This document shows, piece by piece, positions 52,902 through 61,138 of a stretch of DNA of 64,000 bases. Position numbers and translations under genes: made by a program. The stretch is from positions 186,001 through 250,000 of the forward strand of contig NZ_CP151657.1 in assembly GCF_038405225.1 (NCBI RefSeq). The letters run 5' to 3'. Positions within the stretch are counted from its first letter, which is position 1; every line of letters starts with the position of its first letter. The stretch comes from Arthrobacter citreus (GTDB lineage Bacteria; Actinomycetota; Actinomycetes; Actinomycetales; Micrococcaceae). The notes under the pieces were generated by a model. It was not told where the DNA came from. It ran no database searches and worked only from the letters and a program-made list of their open reading frames with translations.

Positions 52902-54278
52902 CTAGGGGGAGGACAGCGTGCGCTGGCCCTCGAGCCGCAGTTCCAGATCGTTCATGACAATGGCGGCGAGGTCCTCGAGGGTTCGGATGTCGCTGTCCGA
53001 AAACTCGCGCGGCTCCCGGTCCAGGATGCACAGAGTACCCAGATTGTGCCCGTCGCGGCTGTGCAGGGGGACTCCGGCGTAAAACTGCAGGCCAAACTCC
53101 CCGGCAACCAGGGGATTGGCCAGCGTCCGCGGATCAGCCCGCGCGTCGGACACCACCCAGGCCTCGTCCTGCAGGATGGCCGAGGCACACAGCCCCGGAT
53201 CCCGCCCGATCTGCTCCACGTCGGTGCCGTGATGGGACTTGAACCAGATGCGGTCGGTGTCCACCACGCTGACGATCGCCACGGGAACCGAGAACAGCCG
53301 GGCGGCCAGGGCGGTGATGCGGTCAAAGGCACCGTCCGGCGGGGTGTCCAGGAGGTTGTAGCGGCGGACGGCGGCGTGCCGTTCCGCTTCATCGGCCGGG
53401 ATCAGCGGCGGGGTTCCCCGATGCCGGGCACGGGGCGCCACCGCCAGCTCGTACAGCGCCAGCGATACTTCGTGGGCGTCCGGGCGCTCCTGCGGCTCCA
53501 GGGCGGTCATTTGCTGCAGGAGCACCCGGAACCCCGTCTCCATGTCCGCCGGGATGGCAGGGGGCCGCAGGAGGCGTGCGACGGCACTCTCCAGGGCAGG
53601 CCCCGGGTAGGCGGGCTCACCGGTCAGGCACTGCAGCAGGACCAAACCGAGCGAATAGATGTCCGACGGCGCACCGACGGCGTCCCCGCGGGCCTGTTCC
53701 GGGCTCATGTAGGCGGCAGTGCCGGTGAAGGTTCCGTTCTGCGGCTGCTGGTCACCCGCAAGCAGCGCGACGCCGAAGTCAGTGAGCTTGGCCCGGAGCC
53801 GGGTCTCATCCCGCCGGTAGTCAAAGAGCATGATGTTGGCCGGCTTGACGTCCCGGTGAACAACACCGGCGACGTGCATGTAATCCAGGCCAACCGCCAG
53901 GTCGTATCCCAGCTGGGCCACTTGGCGGGCAGCCAGGGGGCCGTCCTGCAGGCGGCGGCGCAGGTCCGCCCCGTCCACCAGCTCCATCACCAGATACACC
54001 TGCTGAATTCCGGTGTCGCTGCGGTGGGACCCCGCATCCAGCAGCGTGACCAGGCTGTGGTGGTTCAGCCGGGCCAGGATCTTCGCCTCGGCGTCAGTCT
54101 GCTGCTGTTCCGCATCGGTGGCTGCAGCGGTGCGCACCACCTTGACTGCCACGTCGCGGTCCAGGAATACATCCCGGGCGCGGAACACGGTCCCCATGGA
54201 ACCGGCTCCGATTTTCTCCTCCAGGCGGTACCGTCCACCCATCAGCGCACCAACCGGGTGCTGCGGTGAATCTGTCAC
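52902..54278 (-). CDS. Ser/Thr protein kinase fused to a GAF domain
   Basis: A 458-residue soluble protein. Residues 1 to about 265 are a Hanks-type kinase: glycine loop IGAGSMGTVF, lysine in VAVKVV, catalytic VVHRDVKPAN, LTDFG, activation MSPEQARG, SDIYSLGLVLL. There is no membrane segment or PASTA repeat, unlike PknB. Residues about 300-450 are a GAF domain of the type found with diguanylate cyclases (RRYNLLDTPPDGAFDRITAL, VDTDRIWFKSHHGTD, FYAGVPLHSRDGHNLGTLC). Start is GTG 54278 with no clear ribosome site. The domain pairing suggests a cytosolic kinase switched by a small ligand or redox signal; that is inference. Confidence 0.88.
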   Translation of the reverse strand: MTDSPQHPVGALMGGRYRLEEKIGAGSMGTVFRARDVFLDRDVAVKVVRTAAATDAEQQQTDAEAKILARLNHHSLVTLLDAGSHRSDTGIQQVYLVMELVDGADLRRRLQDGPLAARQVAQLGYDLAVGLDYMHVAGVVHRDVKPANIMLFDYRRDETRLRAKLTDFGVALLAGDQQPQNGTFTGTAAYMSPEQARGDAVGAPSDIYSLGLVLLQCLTGEPAYPGPALESAVARLLRPPAIPADMETGFRVLLQQMTALEPQERPDAHEVSLALYELAVAPRARHRGTPPLIPADEAERHAAVRRYNLLDTPPDGAFDRITALAARLFSVPVAIVSVVDTDRIWFKSHHGTDVEQIGRDPGLCASAILQDEAWVVSDARADPRTLANPLVAGEFGLQFYAGVPLHSRDGHNLGTLCILDREPREFSDSDIRTLEDLAAIVMNDLELRLEGQRTLSSP

Positions 54279-54437
54279 CTATGCCTACTTTCTCGTGTCC
54301 TAAGCATACTGATAATTATGTCCGGCCCTTACCTGCAGGGGCCCGTGGCGGGCGGCCCGGAGAGGGCTTCCGGATGCTCCGCAACCGGCATTTGCCAAGT
54401 GGCCCGGATCACTTTATTGGCGCGGTTTTTCGCCGAT

Positions 54438-54466
54438 TTCACGTTCTCCAAAAGTGCTGGTAAAGT
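54438..54466 (+). promoter_or_regulatory. promoter of the tRNA-Thr/tRNA-Met unit
   Basis: TTCACG, a 17-base spacer and TAAAGT. Start would fall about 5 bases before the tRNA-Thr. Confidence 0.65.
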
Positions 54467-54477
54467 ATTTACTCGTT

Positions 54478-54549
54478 GCCCCGATAGCTCAGTGGTAGAG
54501 CGCCATCTTGGTAAGATGGAGGTCCCGGGATCGATTCCCGGTCGGGGCT
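54478..54549 (+). tRNA. tRNA-Thr (GGT)
   Basis: Acceptor GCCCCGA pairs with TCGGGGC; anticodon stem CCATC/GATGG encloses TTGGTAA (anticodon GGT); T-arm CCGGG-ATCGATT-CCCGG, where A replaces the usual T54. CCA is not encoded. Confidence 0.92.
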
Positions 54550-54627
54550 CTCAATGGGAGGGCCCGTGTTGCTAAGGCTGTTTGTTTTGCAGAGGCCAAT
54601 TTAGGGACGCGGGCTTCACTCATTCTT

Positions 54628-54701
54628 GGCGGTGTAGCTCAGTTGGTTAGAGCGCACGACTCATAATCGTGAGGTCGGGAGATCGAGCCTCCCCACCGCT
54701 A
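54628..54701 (+). tRNA. tRNA-Met (CAT), elongator type
   Basis: Acceptor GGCGGTG pairs with CACCGCT (terminal G-T); anticodon stem ACGAC/GTCGT-like CACGA/TCGTG encloses loop CTCATAA (anticodon CAT); T-arm GGGAG-ATCGAGC-CTCCC, again with A at position 54. The G-T terminal pair and D-arm match elongator tRNA-Met, not the initiator. CCA is not encoded. Confidence 0.88.
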
Positions 54702-54708
54702 CAGCCGG

Positions 54709-54742
54709 ACCCCCGGAATCGCTAAGATTCCGGGGGTTTTTC
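54709..54742 (+). terminator. rho-independent terminator after tRNA-Met
   Basis: ACCCCCGGAATC pairs perfectly with GATTCCGGGGGT around GCTAA, followed by TTTTC. Confidence 0.92.
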
Positions 54743-54931
54743 TGTGTCCGGATGGCGGCGGCGTCCACACCGCACGCCGTTCGGCGGGGCCAGTGTTAAA
54801 AGCGGACAACCGGCGGGGGCCGGCAAAGCAGCGGCGATCGCTACGCGGGTGCCCGATGCAGGCGGCGAAGTACCATTCGAAATCAAACGTCCAGATCAAT
54901 CGCCCCTTACGGAACGAAAGACGCAGACCCC

Positions 54932-56317
54932 ATGACGCAGTACACACCCGAATCCGATCCCGATTACCCGGAGAACTGGCCCACTCGGCGCGGGCTTCGC
55001 GCCACCACCGCGGAGCGAAGTGCCGGACGTGCCGGGATGGATGAGTCGGAGGCCATGACGTTCTCCGACCGGATTTTCAGCGGCGGCGACGGCGTGAATG
55101 CCGGGGATGGCCGGAACTATTCCGGGACCCACCTTCCTCCGCTGCCGCCGGAGCCCGTATTCCAGCCGGTCGCCGGCGGTTCCGCTGACGCCCCGGCGGT
55201 TGATGCCCCGATTCCCGCGCCGGACCTGCCGCCGTATGACGCATTACCCCCGTATGACCCATCGCCGGCGCATGAGCCCCTGCCCCGATACGACGCCTTG
55301 CCGTCCCCGCAACAGGAGTCCGCCCACGCCGCCGGGCATGCCGCCACCCGGGCGGAACTGCGCGAGCGCACCCCTGGCGGCCGGCGCGCCTCCTTCCTGG
55401 ACACCCAAACGGCCCGCATTCCCGCCACCCGCGGGTTCCGCGGACTGCTGGCCGGTCTGGGCCTGCGGATGTCGCCGTCCGAGTCCGAACTGGCTGAACG
55501 CCGGGACATCCGCGCCGTGAGCCAGCACTGGCCCGGCCCGCGGACCATTTCCGTGGTCAACGGCAAGGGCGGTGCCAACAAAACGCCCACCACGGTGATG
55601 CTGGCCGCCGTGTTCGCCCGCAACGGCGGCGGTCCCGTCCTGGCGTGGGACAACAACGAAACCCGCGGGACCCTGGGCTGGCGCACCGAGCAGGGGCCGC
55701 ACGACGCCACCGTCATGGACCTGCTGCCCAACACCGGGAACCTGCTGTCGCCGTCGGCCCAGTCCGCCCTGCTGGCCCGCTTTGTGCATCACCAGACGGA
55801 GGACAAATTCGATGTCCTGCGGTCCAAGCCGGATGTCCTGGCCTCCGAGCAGAAAATCACGATGGCTGATTTTGACGCCCTGCACGAGGTCGCATCGAAG
55901 TACTTTCGGCTGAACCTCGTGGATTCGGGTAACGACGAAAGCGCCGAGCGCTGGCTGCGGATGATTCACCACACGGATCAGCTGGTGATTGCCACCACCA
56001 CTGTGGAAGAGCACGCCGAGGCCGGTGCGCTGCTGCTGGAGGCGCTGCAGGAACGCGGCGGAGCCTTTGCGCAGCTTGCGGCCGGCGCCGTCGTGATCGT
56101 CAGCCAGTCCGACCGCAACGGCACCGACGCCCAGGTCCAGTCGGTGGCCCGGGGCTTCGGGCCGCTGGCCCGGGCCGCGGTCACCATTCCCTACGACGCA
56201 GCCCTGCGCAAGGGGCAGATCCGGTTCGGATCCCTGCGTCCGGCCACCCAGCGGGCCTGGCTTGCCGCCGCCGCGGCAGTGGCCGAGGGGCTCTCGGAGC
56301 CGGCCGGGGCTCTTTAG
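54932..56317 (+). CDS. atypical ParA/MinD-like ATPase with Pro-rich N-terminus
   Basis: A 461-residue protein. The first 150 or so residues are hydrophilic and Pro-rich (PPYDALPPYDPSPAHEP, PRYDALPSPQQES), probably disordered. From about residue 205 comes a SIMIBI-type ATPase: SVVNGKGGANKTPTT is the P-loop, in which the usual GKT/S-T is replaced by NKTPT, LAWDNNETRGTLGW resembles the switch region, and NLVDSGND holds the Walker-B-like aspartate. It follows the tRNA-Thr/Met unit and its terminator. No parB or ESX gene lies next to it. Long Pro-rich starts and this P-loop form resemble EspI/ParA-like actinobacterial proteins. Function unknown. Confidence 0.75.
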   Translation: MTQYTPESDPDYPENWPTRRGLRATTAERSAGRAGMDESEAMTFSDRIFSGGDGVNAGDGRNYSGTHLPPLPPEPVFQPVAGGSADAPAVDAPIPAPDLPPYDALPPYDPSPAHEPLPRYDALPSPQQESAHAAGHAATRAELRERTPGGRRASFLDTQTARIPATRGFRGLLAGLGLRMSPSESELAERRDIRAVSQHWPGPRTISVVNGKGGANKTPTTVMLAAVFARNGGGPVLAWDNNETRGTLGWRTEQGPHDATVMDLLPNTGNLLSPSAQSALLARFVHHQTEDKFDVLRSKPDVLASEQKITMADFDALHEVASKYFRLNLVDSGNDESAERWLRMIHHTDQLVIATTTVEEHAEAGALLLEALQERGGAFAQLAAGAVVIVSQSDRNGTDAQVQSVARGFGPLARAAVTIPYDAALRKGQIRFGSLRPATQRAWLAAAAAVAEGLSEPAGAL

Positions 56318-56431
56318 TCAGCTTGCTTATTGTCGTCCGGGTTTTCTAGGGTAGGAGCAAGGGAACGGCAGGGTTCCGGGGCAGATCCCCTGCCCTGCCG
56401 CACCAAGCATCGAGCGAATATCGGAGGCACC

Positions 56432-56998
56432 ATGGCTGAACATGACATTTCCGGCAAGAAGGTCGCTTTTCTTCTGACCGACGGCGTGGAGCAGGTGGAG
56501 CTCACCAGCCCCTGGGATGCGGTGAAGGACGCCGGCGGCGAGCCAACGCTGATCTCGCTGTCCACCGGAACCATCCAGGGTTTTGACGGCATCGACAAGG
56601 GCGAAACGTTCACCGTTGATCTGGCCGTCGGGGACGCGAACGCCGATGACTATGATGCGCTGGTACTGCCCGGAGGGGTGGTAAATGCCGATTTCCTCCG
56701 GGTGGACAAAGCAGCCCAGGACTTTGCCCGCAGCTTCTTCGCCGCGCACAAGCCGGTGGCGTCCATATGCCACGGACCCTGGCTCCTGATCGAGGCCGGC
56801 GTTGTGAAAGGCCGGGACATGACGTCCTACCCGTCGCTGGCCACTGATCTAAAAAACGCCGGAGCCAACTGGAGCGATGAGGAAGTGGTGGTGGACCAGG
56901 GCCTGGTCACCAGCCGCAACCCGGGTGACCTGCCGGCCTTCAACGCCAAGCTCGTGGAGGAAATTGCCGAAGGCGAGCATCAGGGCCAACACGCCTGA
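56432..56998 (+). CDS. DJ-1/PfpI-family protein
   Basis: A 188-residue DJ-1/PfpI superfamily protein. KKVAFLLTDGVEQVELTSPWD starts the fold, the acidic residue near the start of the active site is in VEQVEL, and the nucleophile cysteine lies in VASICHGPWLLIEAG. Members are glyoxalases, deglycase-like or proteases/chaperones; which applies cannot be seen. GGAGGCACC precedes ATG 56432, rejecting the longer frame. A terminator follows. Confidence 0.88.
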   Translation: MAEHDISGKKVAFLLTDGVEQVELTSPWDAVKDAGGEPTLISLSTGTIQGFDGIDKGETFTVDLAVGDANADDYDALVLPGGVVNADFLRVDKAAQDFARSFFAAHKPVASICHGPWLLIEAGVVKGRDMTSYPSLATDLKNAGANWSDEEVVVDQGLVTSRNPGDLPAFNAKLVEEIAEGEHQGQHA

Positions 56999-57030
56999 AT
57001 CAGCACGGGAACCGGCTGATCACGCCGGAT

Positions 57031-57066
57031 AATGGGGTGGGGAAAAGTTTCCCCACCCCATTTTTC
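57031..57066 (+). terminator. rho-independent terminator after the PfpI gene
   Basis: AATGGGGTGGGGAAA pairs with TTTCCCCACCCCATT, followed by TTT. It overlaps an open frame that runs into the next gene, supporting that gene's later start. Confidence 0.9.
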
Positions 57067-57132
57067 TGCCCAATGATCCGATCCACAGAGTATTCAATCC
57101 ATAGAGCCGATCCTGCCGGGAGGTGCGCTTCG

Positions 57133-58059
57133 ATGACCGTTGACGGCCGGTACCTGTGCACCGCGGTTTCGTGGGACGACGCCGGGCCGTATCTGGCGCT
57201 GCGCTCACCGGACGGCCGGCAGCTGGTCCGGCGGCTCGACGCAGGCACCGTTCTGGCCTACCGGGTACTGCCCGGAGAAGACGGTGCCCTCAAGTTCTGC
57301 CTCGGATCGGTAAAGGTCCAGGACCGGCACACCCGGATCCATGAGTCATGCCCCGGCCACTCACCGGCGGACCGCGGCTACCAGTGCGGATCCTGCTTCT
57401 CGCGGGATGATTGGCGGCTGGTGCACAACAGCCACCGTTCCGGAATCACCTCCCCGGGACTGAAGCTGTACCTGGCGCAGCCGCACTGGCTGTACGTGGC
57501 AACCTTCGCCGATGGAACAACGAAGGTGGGCACCGCAGCGGACGGGCACAAGCGCCTGCGCCTGACCGAGCAGGGGGCAGTGGCTGCACGGTACGTCGCC
57601 CGCGCGGCGGACGGGCGGGTGGTCCGGATCCTGGAAGACCTGGTGAAGGCCGAAGCGGGGCTGACCCAGGCGGTCCGCTCCGGAGCCAAGACCGCAGCCC
57701 TGGCCCGCCCGCTGGCATCCGGGGTTCTGGAGGGTATCAACGCATCTCACGCATCCGCCGTCCGGCAGCTGCTGGACACCTCCGGAATCGAGGGGTTCAC
57801 CGTCACGGATGAGGTGTGGGACCGCCCGAAGCAGGCCACTGCGGTGCTGGACGCCGCCGGAGCGGCCCCGTACCCGCTGGATCCCGGCAGCGGAGAGCAC
57901 GGACTGGTCATTGAGGCGATGATCGGAGCCGCGGCGCTGGTCCGGGTGGAGGAATCCGACATACCCTTCATCACCAACCTGGCCCGGCTCAAGGGCAGGC
58001 GGCTTCAGACCGGTGCCTACCGCACCCGGCTGCCGGCCCTGCAGACAGCCCTCTTTTAG
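57133..58059 (+). CDS. DUF2797 family protein
   Basis: A 308-residue protein of the DUF2797 family. It has conserved cysteines in RIHESCPGHSPADRGYQCGSC (CxxC-like) that could bind a metal, then LYLAQPHWLYVATFADGTTKVGTA resembling a GIY-YIG-type core. ATG 57133 has GGGAGGTG before it; the terminator at 57031 rules out the earlier start. Function unknown; the family has been linked loosely with nucleases by fold. Confidence 0.75.
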   Translation: MTVDGRYLCTAVSWDDAGPYLALRSPDGRQLVRRLDAGTVLAYRVLPGEDGALKFCLGSVKVQDRHTRIHESCPGHSPADRGYQCGSCFSRDDWRLVHNSHRSGITSPGLKLYLAQPHWLYVATFADGTTKVGTAADGHKRLRLTEQGAVAARYVARAADGRVVRILEDLVKAEAGLTQAVRSGAKTAALARPLASGVLEGINASHASAVRQLLDTSGIEGFTVTDEVWDRPKQATAVLDAAGAAPYPLDPGSGEHGLVIEAMIGAAALVRVEESDIPFITNLARLKGRRLQTGAYRTRLPALQTALF

Positions 58060-58139
58060 CCGCCGGCGGTCCACGTCCCGCCAGCGCCCTGCACCGCGTC
58101 CTGCGTGGCTCCGTTTCGCGGCGGGCGGTGCCGCCCCTG

Positions 58140-58145
58140 TATTCT
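58140..58145 (+). promoter_or_regulatory. TATTCT -10 box, leaderless transcript of the hadAB-murB unit
   Basis: Ends six bases before ATG 58152; no ribosome site for that gene. Confidence 0.5.
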
Positions 58146-58151
58146 GGGACC

Positions 58152-58382
58152 ATGCTAAACACTCCCTGGGAGACCGGTTCCGCCCTGTACCGCAAACTGG
58201 TCGTCTCCGCACTGGTGATCTCGGGGGCCGGAGTCCTTATGGTTGTGGTCGGAGCCATCAGTGACGCTCCGCTGCTGATGTACATTGCCGCCCCGGTGAT
58301 TGGAGTAGGCATGTGCCTGCACCTCGCCGGTATGGTGGTTCGAGCCCGGGACGCCCGGCGCCGGATGAAGGGAACCAAATGA
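58152..58382 (+). CDS. small membrane protein
   Basis: A 76-residue protein with two hydrophobic segments (KLVVSALVISGAGVLMVVVG and a second one after DAPLLMYIAAPVIG) and a basic end RARDARRRMKGTK. It overlaps the next gene by four bases (ATGA), so it belongs to the hadA-hadB-murB unit and may start its transcript. No family recognised. Confidence 0.7.
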   Translation: MLNTPWETGSALYRKLVVSALVISGAGVLMVVVGAISDAPLLMYIAAPVIGVGMCLHLAGMVVRARDARRRMKGTK

Positions 58383-58828
58383 GCATCAATCCCGAACTGC
58401 AGGGACGCAGCTATCCGGCCAGTGCCCCGTACCAGGTGGGCCGCGAGAAAATCCGTGAGTTCGCACACGCTGTCAAAGCCACCAATGACGCCCACTTTGA
58501 CGTTGCCGCCGCCGAACGCCTGGGGTACGCGGACCTGGTGGCTCCGCCCACGTTTGCCGTGATCGTAGCGCAGCGGGCGGACGCCCAGTTGATCGGTGAT
58601 CCGGATGCCGGAATCGATTTCACCCGGGTGGTCCACGCAGACCAGCGTTTCACCCACCACCGGCCCATCATGGCCGGAGACGAACTCATCGCGGAGTTGA
58701 CCGTGGATTCCGTCCGCGCCATGGGCGACGGCGCCCTGCTCACCACGCGCTCGGAGATCTCCACCACGGAGGGCGAAAAAGTCGCCACCGCCGTTTCATC
58801 CATCCTCGTCCGGGGAGAAGGGCAGTAA
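58379..58828 (+). CDS. hadA: MaoC-like dehydratase, HadA-type subunit
   Basis: A 149-residue hot-dog-fold protein of the FAS1-like dehydratase type: IREFAHAVKATNDAHFD, YADLVAPPTFAVIV, and RFTHHRPIMAGDELIAELTV. The non-catalytic or regulatory half of a (3R)-hydroxyacyl-ACP dehydratase; its partner follows four bases later. In mycobacteria HadA/HadB act in fatty-acid or mycolate elongation; this genus lacks mycolates, so a general fatty-acid role is likelier. GATGAAGGGAACC precedes the ATG. Confidence 0.85.
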   Translation: MSINPELQGRSYPASAPYQVGREKIREFAHAVKATNDAHFDVAAAERLGYADLVAPPTFAVIVAQRADAQLIGDPDAGIDFTRVVHADQRFTHHRPIMAGDELIAELTVDSVRAMGDGALLTTRSEISTTEGEKVATAVSSILVRGEGQ

Positions 58829-58832
58829 CGCC

Positions 58833-59264
58833 GTGTCAATTGCATTGAGCGAGCTTGCCACCGGGCAGGAAATCGGTTCGGCAACACTGGAGATATCCCG
58901 TGCCGACCTCATCCGCTACGCCGGAGCGTCCGGAGACTTCAACCCCATCCACTGGAACGAGCGCTTTGCCCGCGGTGTCGACCTGCCCGGCGTCATTGCC
59001 CACGGCATGTTCACCATGGGTGCCGCCGTGCAGCTGGTGACGGACTGGATTGGTGATCCGGGCGCGGTGATCGATTACCAGACCCGCTTCACCCGCCCCG
59101 TCGTGGTGGAGGATCTCGTGGACACGCCGGGCGCCGTCGTCGAAATCACCGGTGTTATTGGAGCGCTCGACGCCGACAATTCCACTGCCCGCGTGGACCT
59201 CACCGTCACCTTCAACGGCCAGAAGGTCCTGGTCAAGGCCCAGGCGGTTGTACGGATCTGGTGA
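58833..59264 (+). CDS. hadB: MaoC-like dehydratase, HadB-type subunit
   Basis: A 143-residue catalytic hot-dog subunit. The hydratase-2 motif is RYAGASGDFNPIHWNERFA, containing the catalytic Asp and His, followed by GVIAHGMFTMGAAV. GTG start 58833 lies just after hadA; its stop overlaps the murB GTG (GTGA). Should dehydrate 3-hydroxyacyl thioesters together with HadA. Confidence 0.88.
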   Translation: MSIALSELATGQEIGSATLEISRADLIRYAGASGDFNPIHWNERFARGVDLPGVIAHGMFTMGAAVQLVTDWIGDPGAVIDYQTRFTRPVVVEDLVDTPGAVVEITGVIGALDADNSTARVDLTVTFNGQKVLVKAQAVVRIW

Positions 59265-60346
59265 GTGCACTGACCTCCGTGCCCCTGGCATCGCTGACCA
59301 CCTCCCGCGTCGGCGGCCCGGCACGCCGCTACATCAACGCGGAAACCGAAGACGAACTGATTGGCGCCGTCCGGGCAGCCGATGAAGCCAAGGAACCGCT
59401 GCTGATCGTGGGCGGCGGCTCCAACCTGCTGATTTCCGACTCGGGTTTCGGCGGCGCGGTTGTCCACGTCGCCACCCACGGGCTGGAGATGAGCGAGGGC
59501 GCCGACGGAACCGTGACGGCCCATGTGCAGGCCGGCCACCCCTGGGACGACGTGGTGGCGCAGACGCTGCGCGAGGGCTGCTCCGGGCTGGAGGCGCTGT
59601 CCGGCATTCCCGGCCTGGCCGGTGCGACGCCGGTGCAGAACGTGGGTGCCTACGGCGCTGACGTATCGCACAGCATCTCTGCGGTCCGGGTCTGGGACCG
59701 GCAGGACCGGAACATCGTGACGTTTACCAACGAGGACCTGCAGTTCGGCTACCGCGACTCGCTGCTCAAGCGGAGCACGGTCAACGGCTCCCCGCGCTAT
59801 GTGGTCCTCACCGTCGACTTTGTCCTGTCCCGGGGCATGGACAGCGCGCCGGTGCGCTATGCCGAGCTGGCACGGGCGCTGGGCGTGGAAGTGGGGGAGC
59901 GGGCGGCTGCGGAGGACGTGCGCCGCGAAGTGCTGAGCCTGCGCGCCGGCAAGGGCATGGTGCTGAACCCCGGTGATCCCGACACTTACAGCACCGGATC
60001 CTTCTTCACGAATCCTGTGGTGCCTGAGGAAGCCGCGGCCCATTTGCCGCCTGAGGCTCCCCGGTATCCGGTGGCTCAGCCCGGCATGGTCAAGCTCAGC
60101 GCGGCGTGGCTGATCGACCGCTCGGGCTTCCCCAAGGGCTTCGGCCTGCCGTCCACCGGGCAGGGTTTCGACCTAGCCGGCGGAAGAGCGTCCCTGTCCA
60201 CCAAGCACACGCTGGCCGTGACAAACCGCGGCAACGCCACGGCCGAGGATCTGCTGGCGATCGCCCGCGCCGTGGCCGACGGCGTGGAGGACGCGTTCGG
60301 CATCCGGCTGCACCCCGAGCCGCTGCTCATCAACTGCAGTCTCTGA
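59261..60346 (+). CDS. murB: UDP-N-acetylmuramate dehydrogenase
   Basis: A 361-residue FAD-dependent reductase of peptidoglycan precursor synthesis, converting UDP-GlcNAc-enolpyruvate to UDP-MurNAc with NADPH. FAD-binding blocks are VGGGSNLLISDSGFGG, GLEALSGIPGLAGATPVQNVGAYG (split for length), STGSFFTNPVV and LINCSL at the end. GTG 59261 overlaps hadB by four bases; the hadAB-murB order is common in actinobacteria. Essential for cell-wall synthesis. Confidence 0.93.
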   Translation: MSALTSVPLASLTTSRVGGPARRYINAETEDELIGAVRAADEAKEPLLIVGGGSNLLISDSGFGGAVVHVATHGLEMSEGADGTVTAHVQAGHPWDDVVAQTLREGCSGLEALSGIPGLAGATPVQNVGAYGADVSHSISAVRVWDRQDRNIVTFTNEDLQFGYRDSLLKRSTVNGSPRYVVLTVDFVLSRGMDSAPVRYAELARALGVEVGERAAAEDVRREVLSLRAGKGMVLNPGDPDTYSTGSFFTNPVVPEEAAAHLPPEAPRYPVAQPGMVKLSAAWLIDRSGFPKGFGLPSTGQGFDLAGGRASLSTKHTLAVTNRGNATAEDLLAIARAVADGVEDAFGIRLHPEPLLINCSL

Positions 60347-60350
60347 CCGC

Positions 60351-60815
60351 CTAGCGCGGCCCTCCGTTGGCCGGCCCGCGCCGCGCCCATGCCGCCGCCG
60401 CCCGGGTGCTGTGGATGGCTGCGCGGTCCCGGCGCGGATCCAGCAGATGAGAGTTGCACAGCCACTGAATCAGGCGCGGCGTCAGGCTGACCTGTGTTCT
60501 TCGGTCCTGAAGCTCCGGCAGCAGCCACTCCGGTTCCAGGAAGCCGCTGAGTGTGTAGGCGAGCACATCCGCTCCGAACAGCCGCGCAAAGGCCGAGTCC
60601 GGATCAAAGGAGCGTTCCAGGTCCAGCAGCTCAGCGTCTTCGGGGCAGAGGATCCGTTCGCCCTCCGTTTCGAGGTAATCCCGCAGATGCGCGCCCACGC
60701 GGAGATACCTCACACCTGTGGGTATCTTCTTGCCGATGCACGTGGACGCGAAAAAGCTGTCGAGGATGGAATCTATGGATTCCAGGGGTTGTCGGCCTGC
60801 CGGTATGTGCTCCAT
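60351..60815 (-). CDS. uncharacterised protein
   Basis: A 154-residue predicted soluble protein with no motif I recognise. It is rich in charged residues, with a helical stretch LESIDSILDSFFASTCIG and RTRAAAAWARRG at the end. The longer open frame upstream starts in a region with no ribosome site; ATG 60815 is chosen but its site is weak (GGGACGG about 6-10 bases away). It converges on murB, leaving only four bases between the stops. Real gene status is moderately supported. Confidence 0.5.
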   Translation of the reverse strand: MEHIPAGRQPLESIDSILDSFFASTCIGKKIPTGVRYLRVGAHLRDYLETEGERILCPEDAELLDLERSFDPDSAFARLFGADVLAYTLSGFLEPEWLLPELQDRRTQVSLTPRLIQWLCNSHLLDPRRDRAAIHSTRAAAAWARRGPANGGPR

Positions 60816-60915
60816 GGGAACACCGTCCCACCCGCCACTGACAATCGGCGGAAGGGGTAGTCTCAGACTCAACAGCCGGCACGGCATGGCAAGGACGGTA
60901 CGGCAAGGACGGCAC

Positions 60916-61107
60916 ATGACGCGATGGAAATGGCCACTGGCGGCCTGGGCGGCCGGGTTCCTGGTCACTTTGGGCACCCTGCGGATGGCGTTGCGGATGC
61001 TGGACGGCGGAGCCCCGTGGCCGCTCGCCGCACTCGTGGCGGCTGCGGGCGCGGCCCTGGCTGTCCTGCTGATCCGCTTCGCGGGCCGCAGGAACTCAGC
61101 GGCCTAG
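60916..61107 (+). CDS. small membrane protein
   Basis: A 63-residue protein with two hydrophobic segments around a Leu-Asp-Gly turn (MLDGGAPWP) and a basic end GRRNSAA. AAGGACGGCAC before ATG 60916 gives a good start. It ends 31 bp before the convergent asd stop. No family recognised. Confidence 0.6.
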   Translation: MTRWKWPLAAWAAGFLVTLGTLRMALRMLDGGAPWPLAALVAAAGAALAVLLIRFAGRRNSAA

Positions 61108-61138
61108 CCGGAGGAACTCCGCGGCCTCAACCTGTGGG

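Noticed and set aside
57037-57132. Upstream extension of the DUF2797 gene
   Set aside because: It begins inside a terminator hairpin; ATG 57133 has a good ribosome site.
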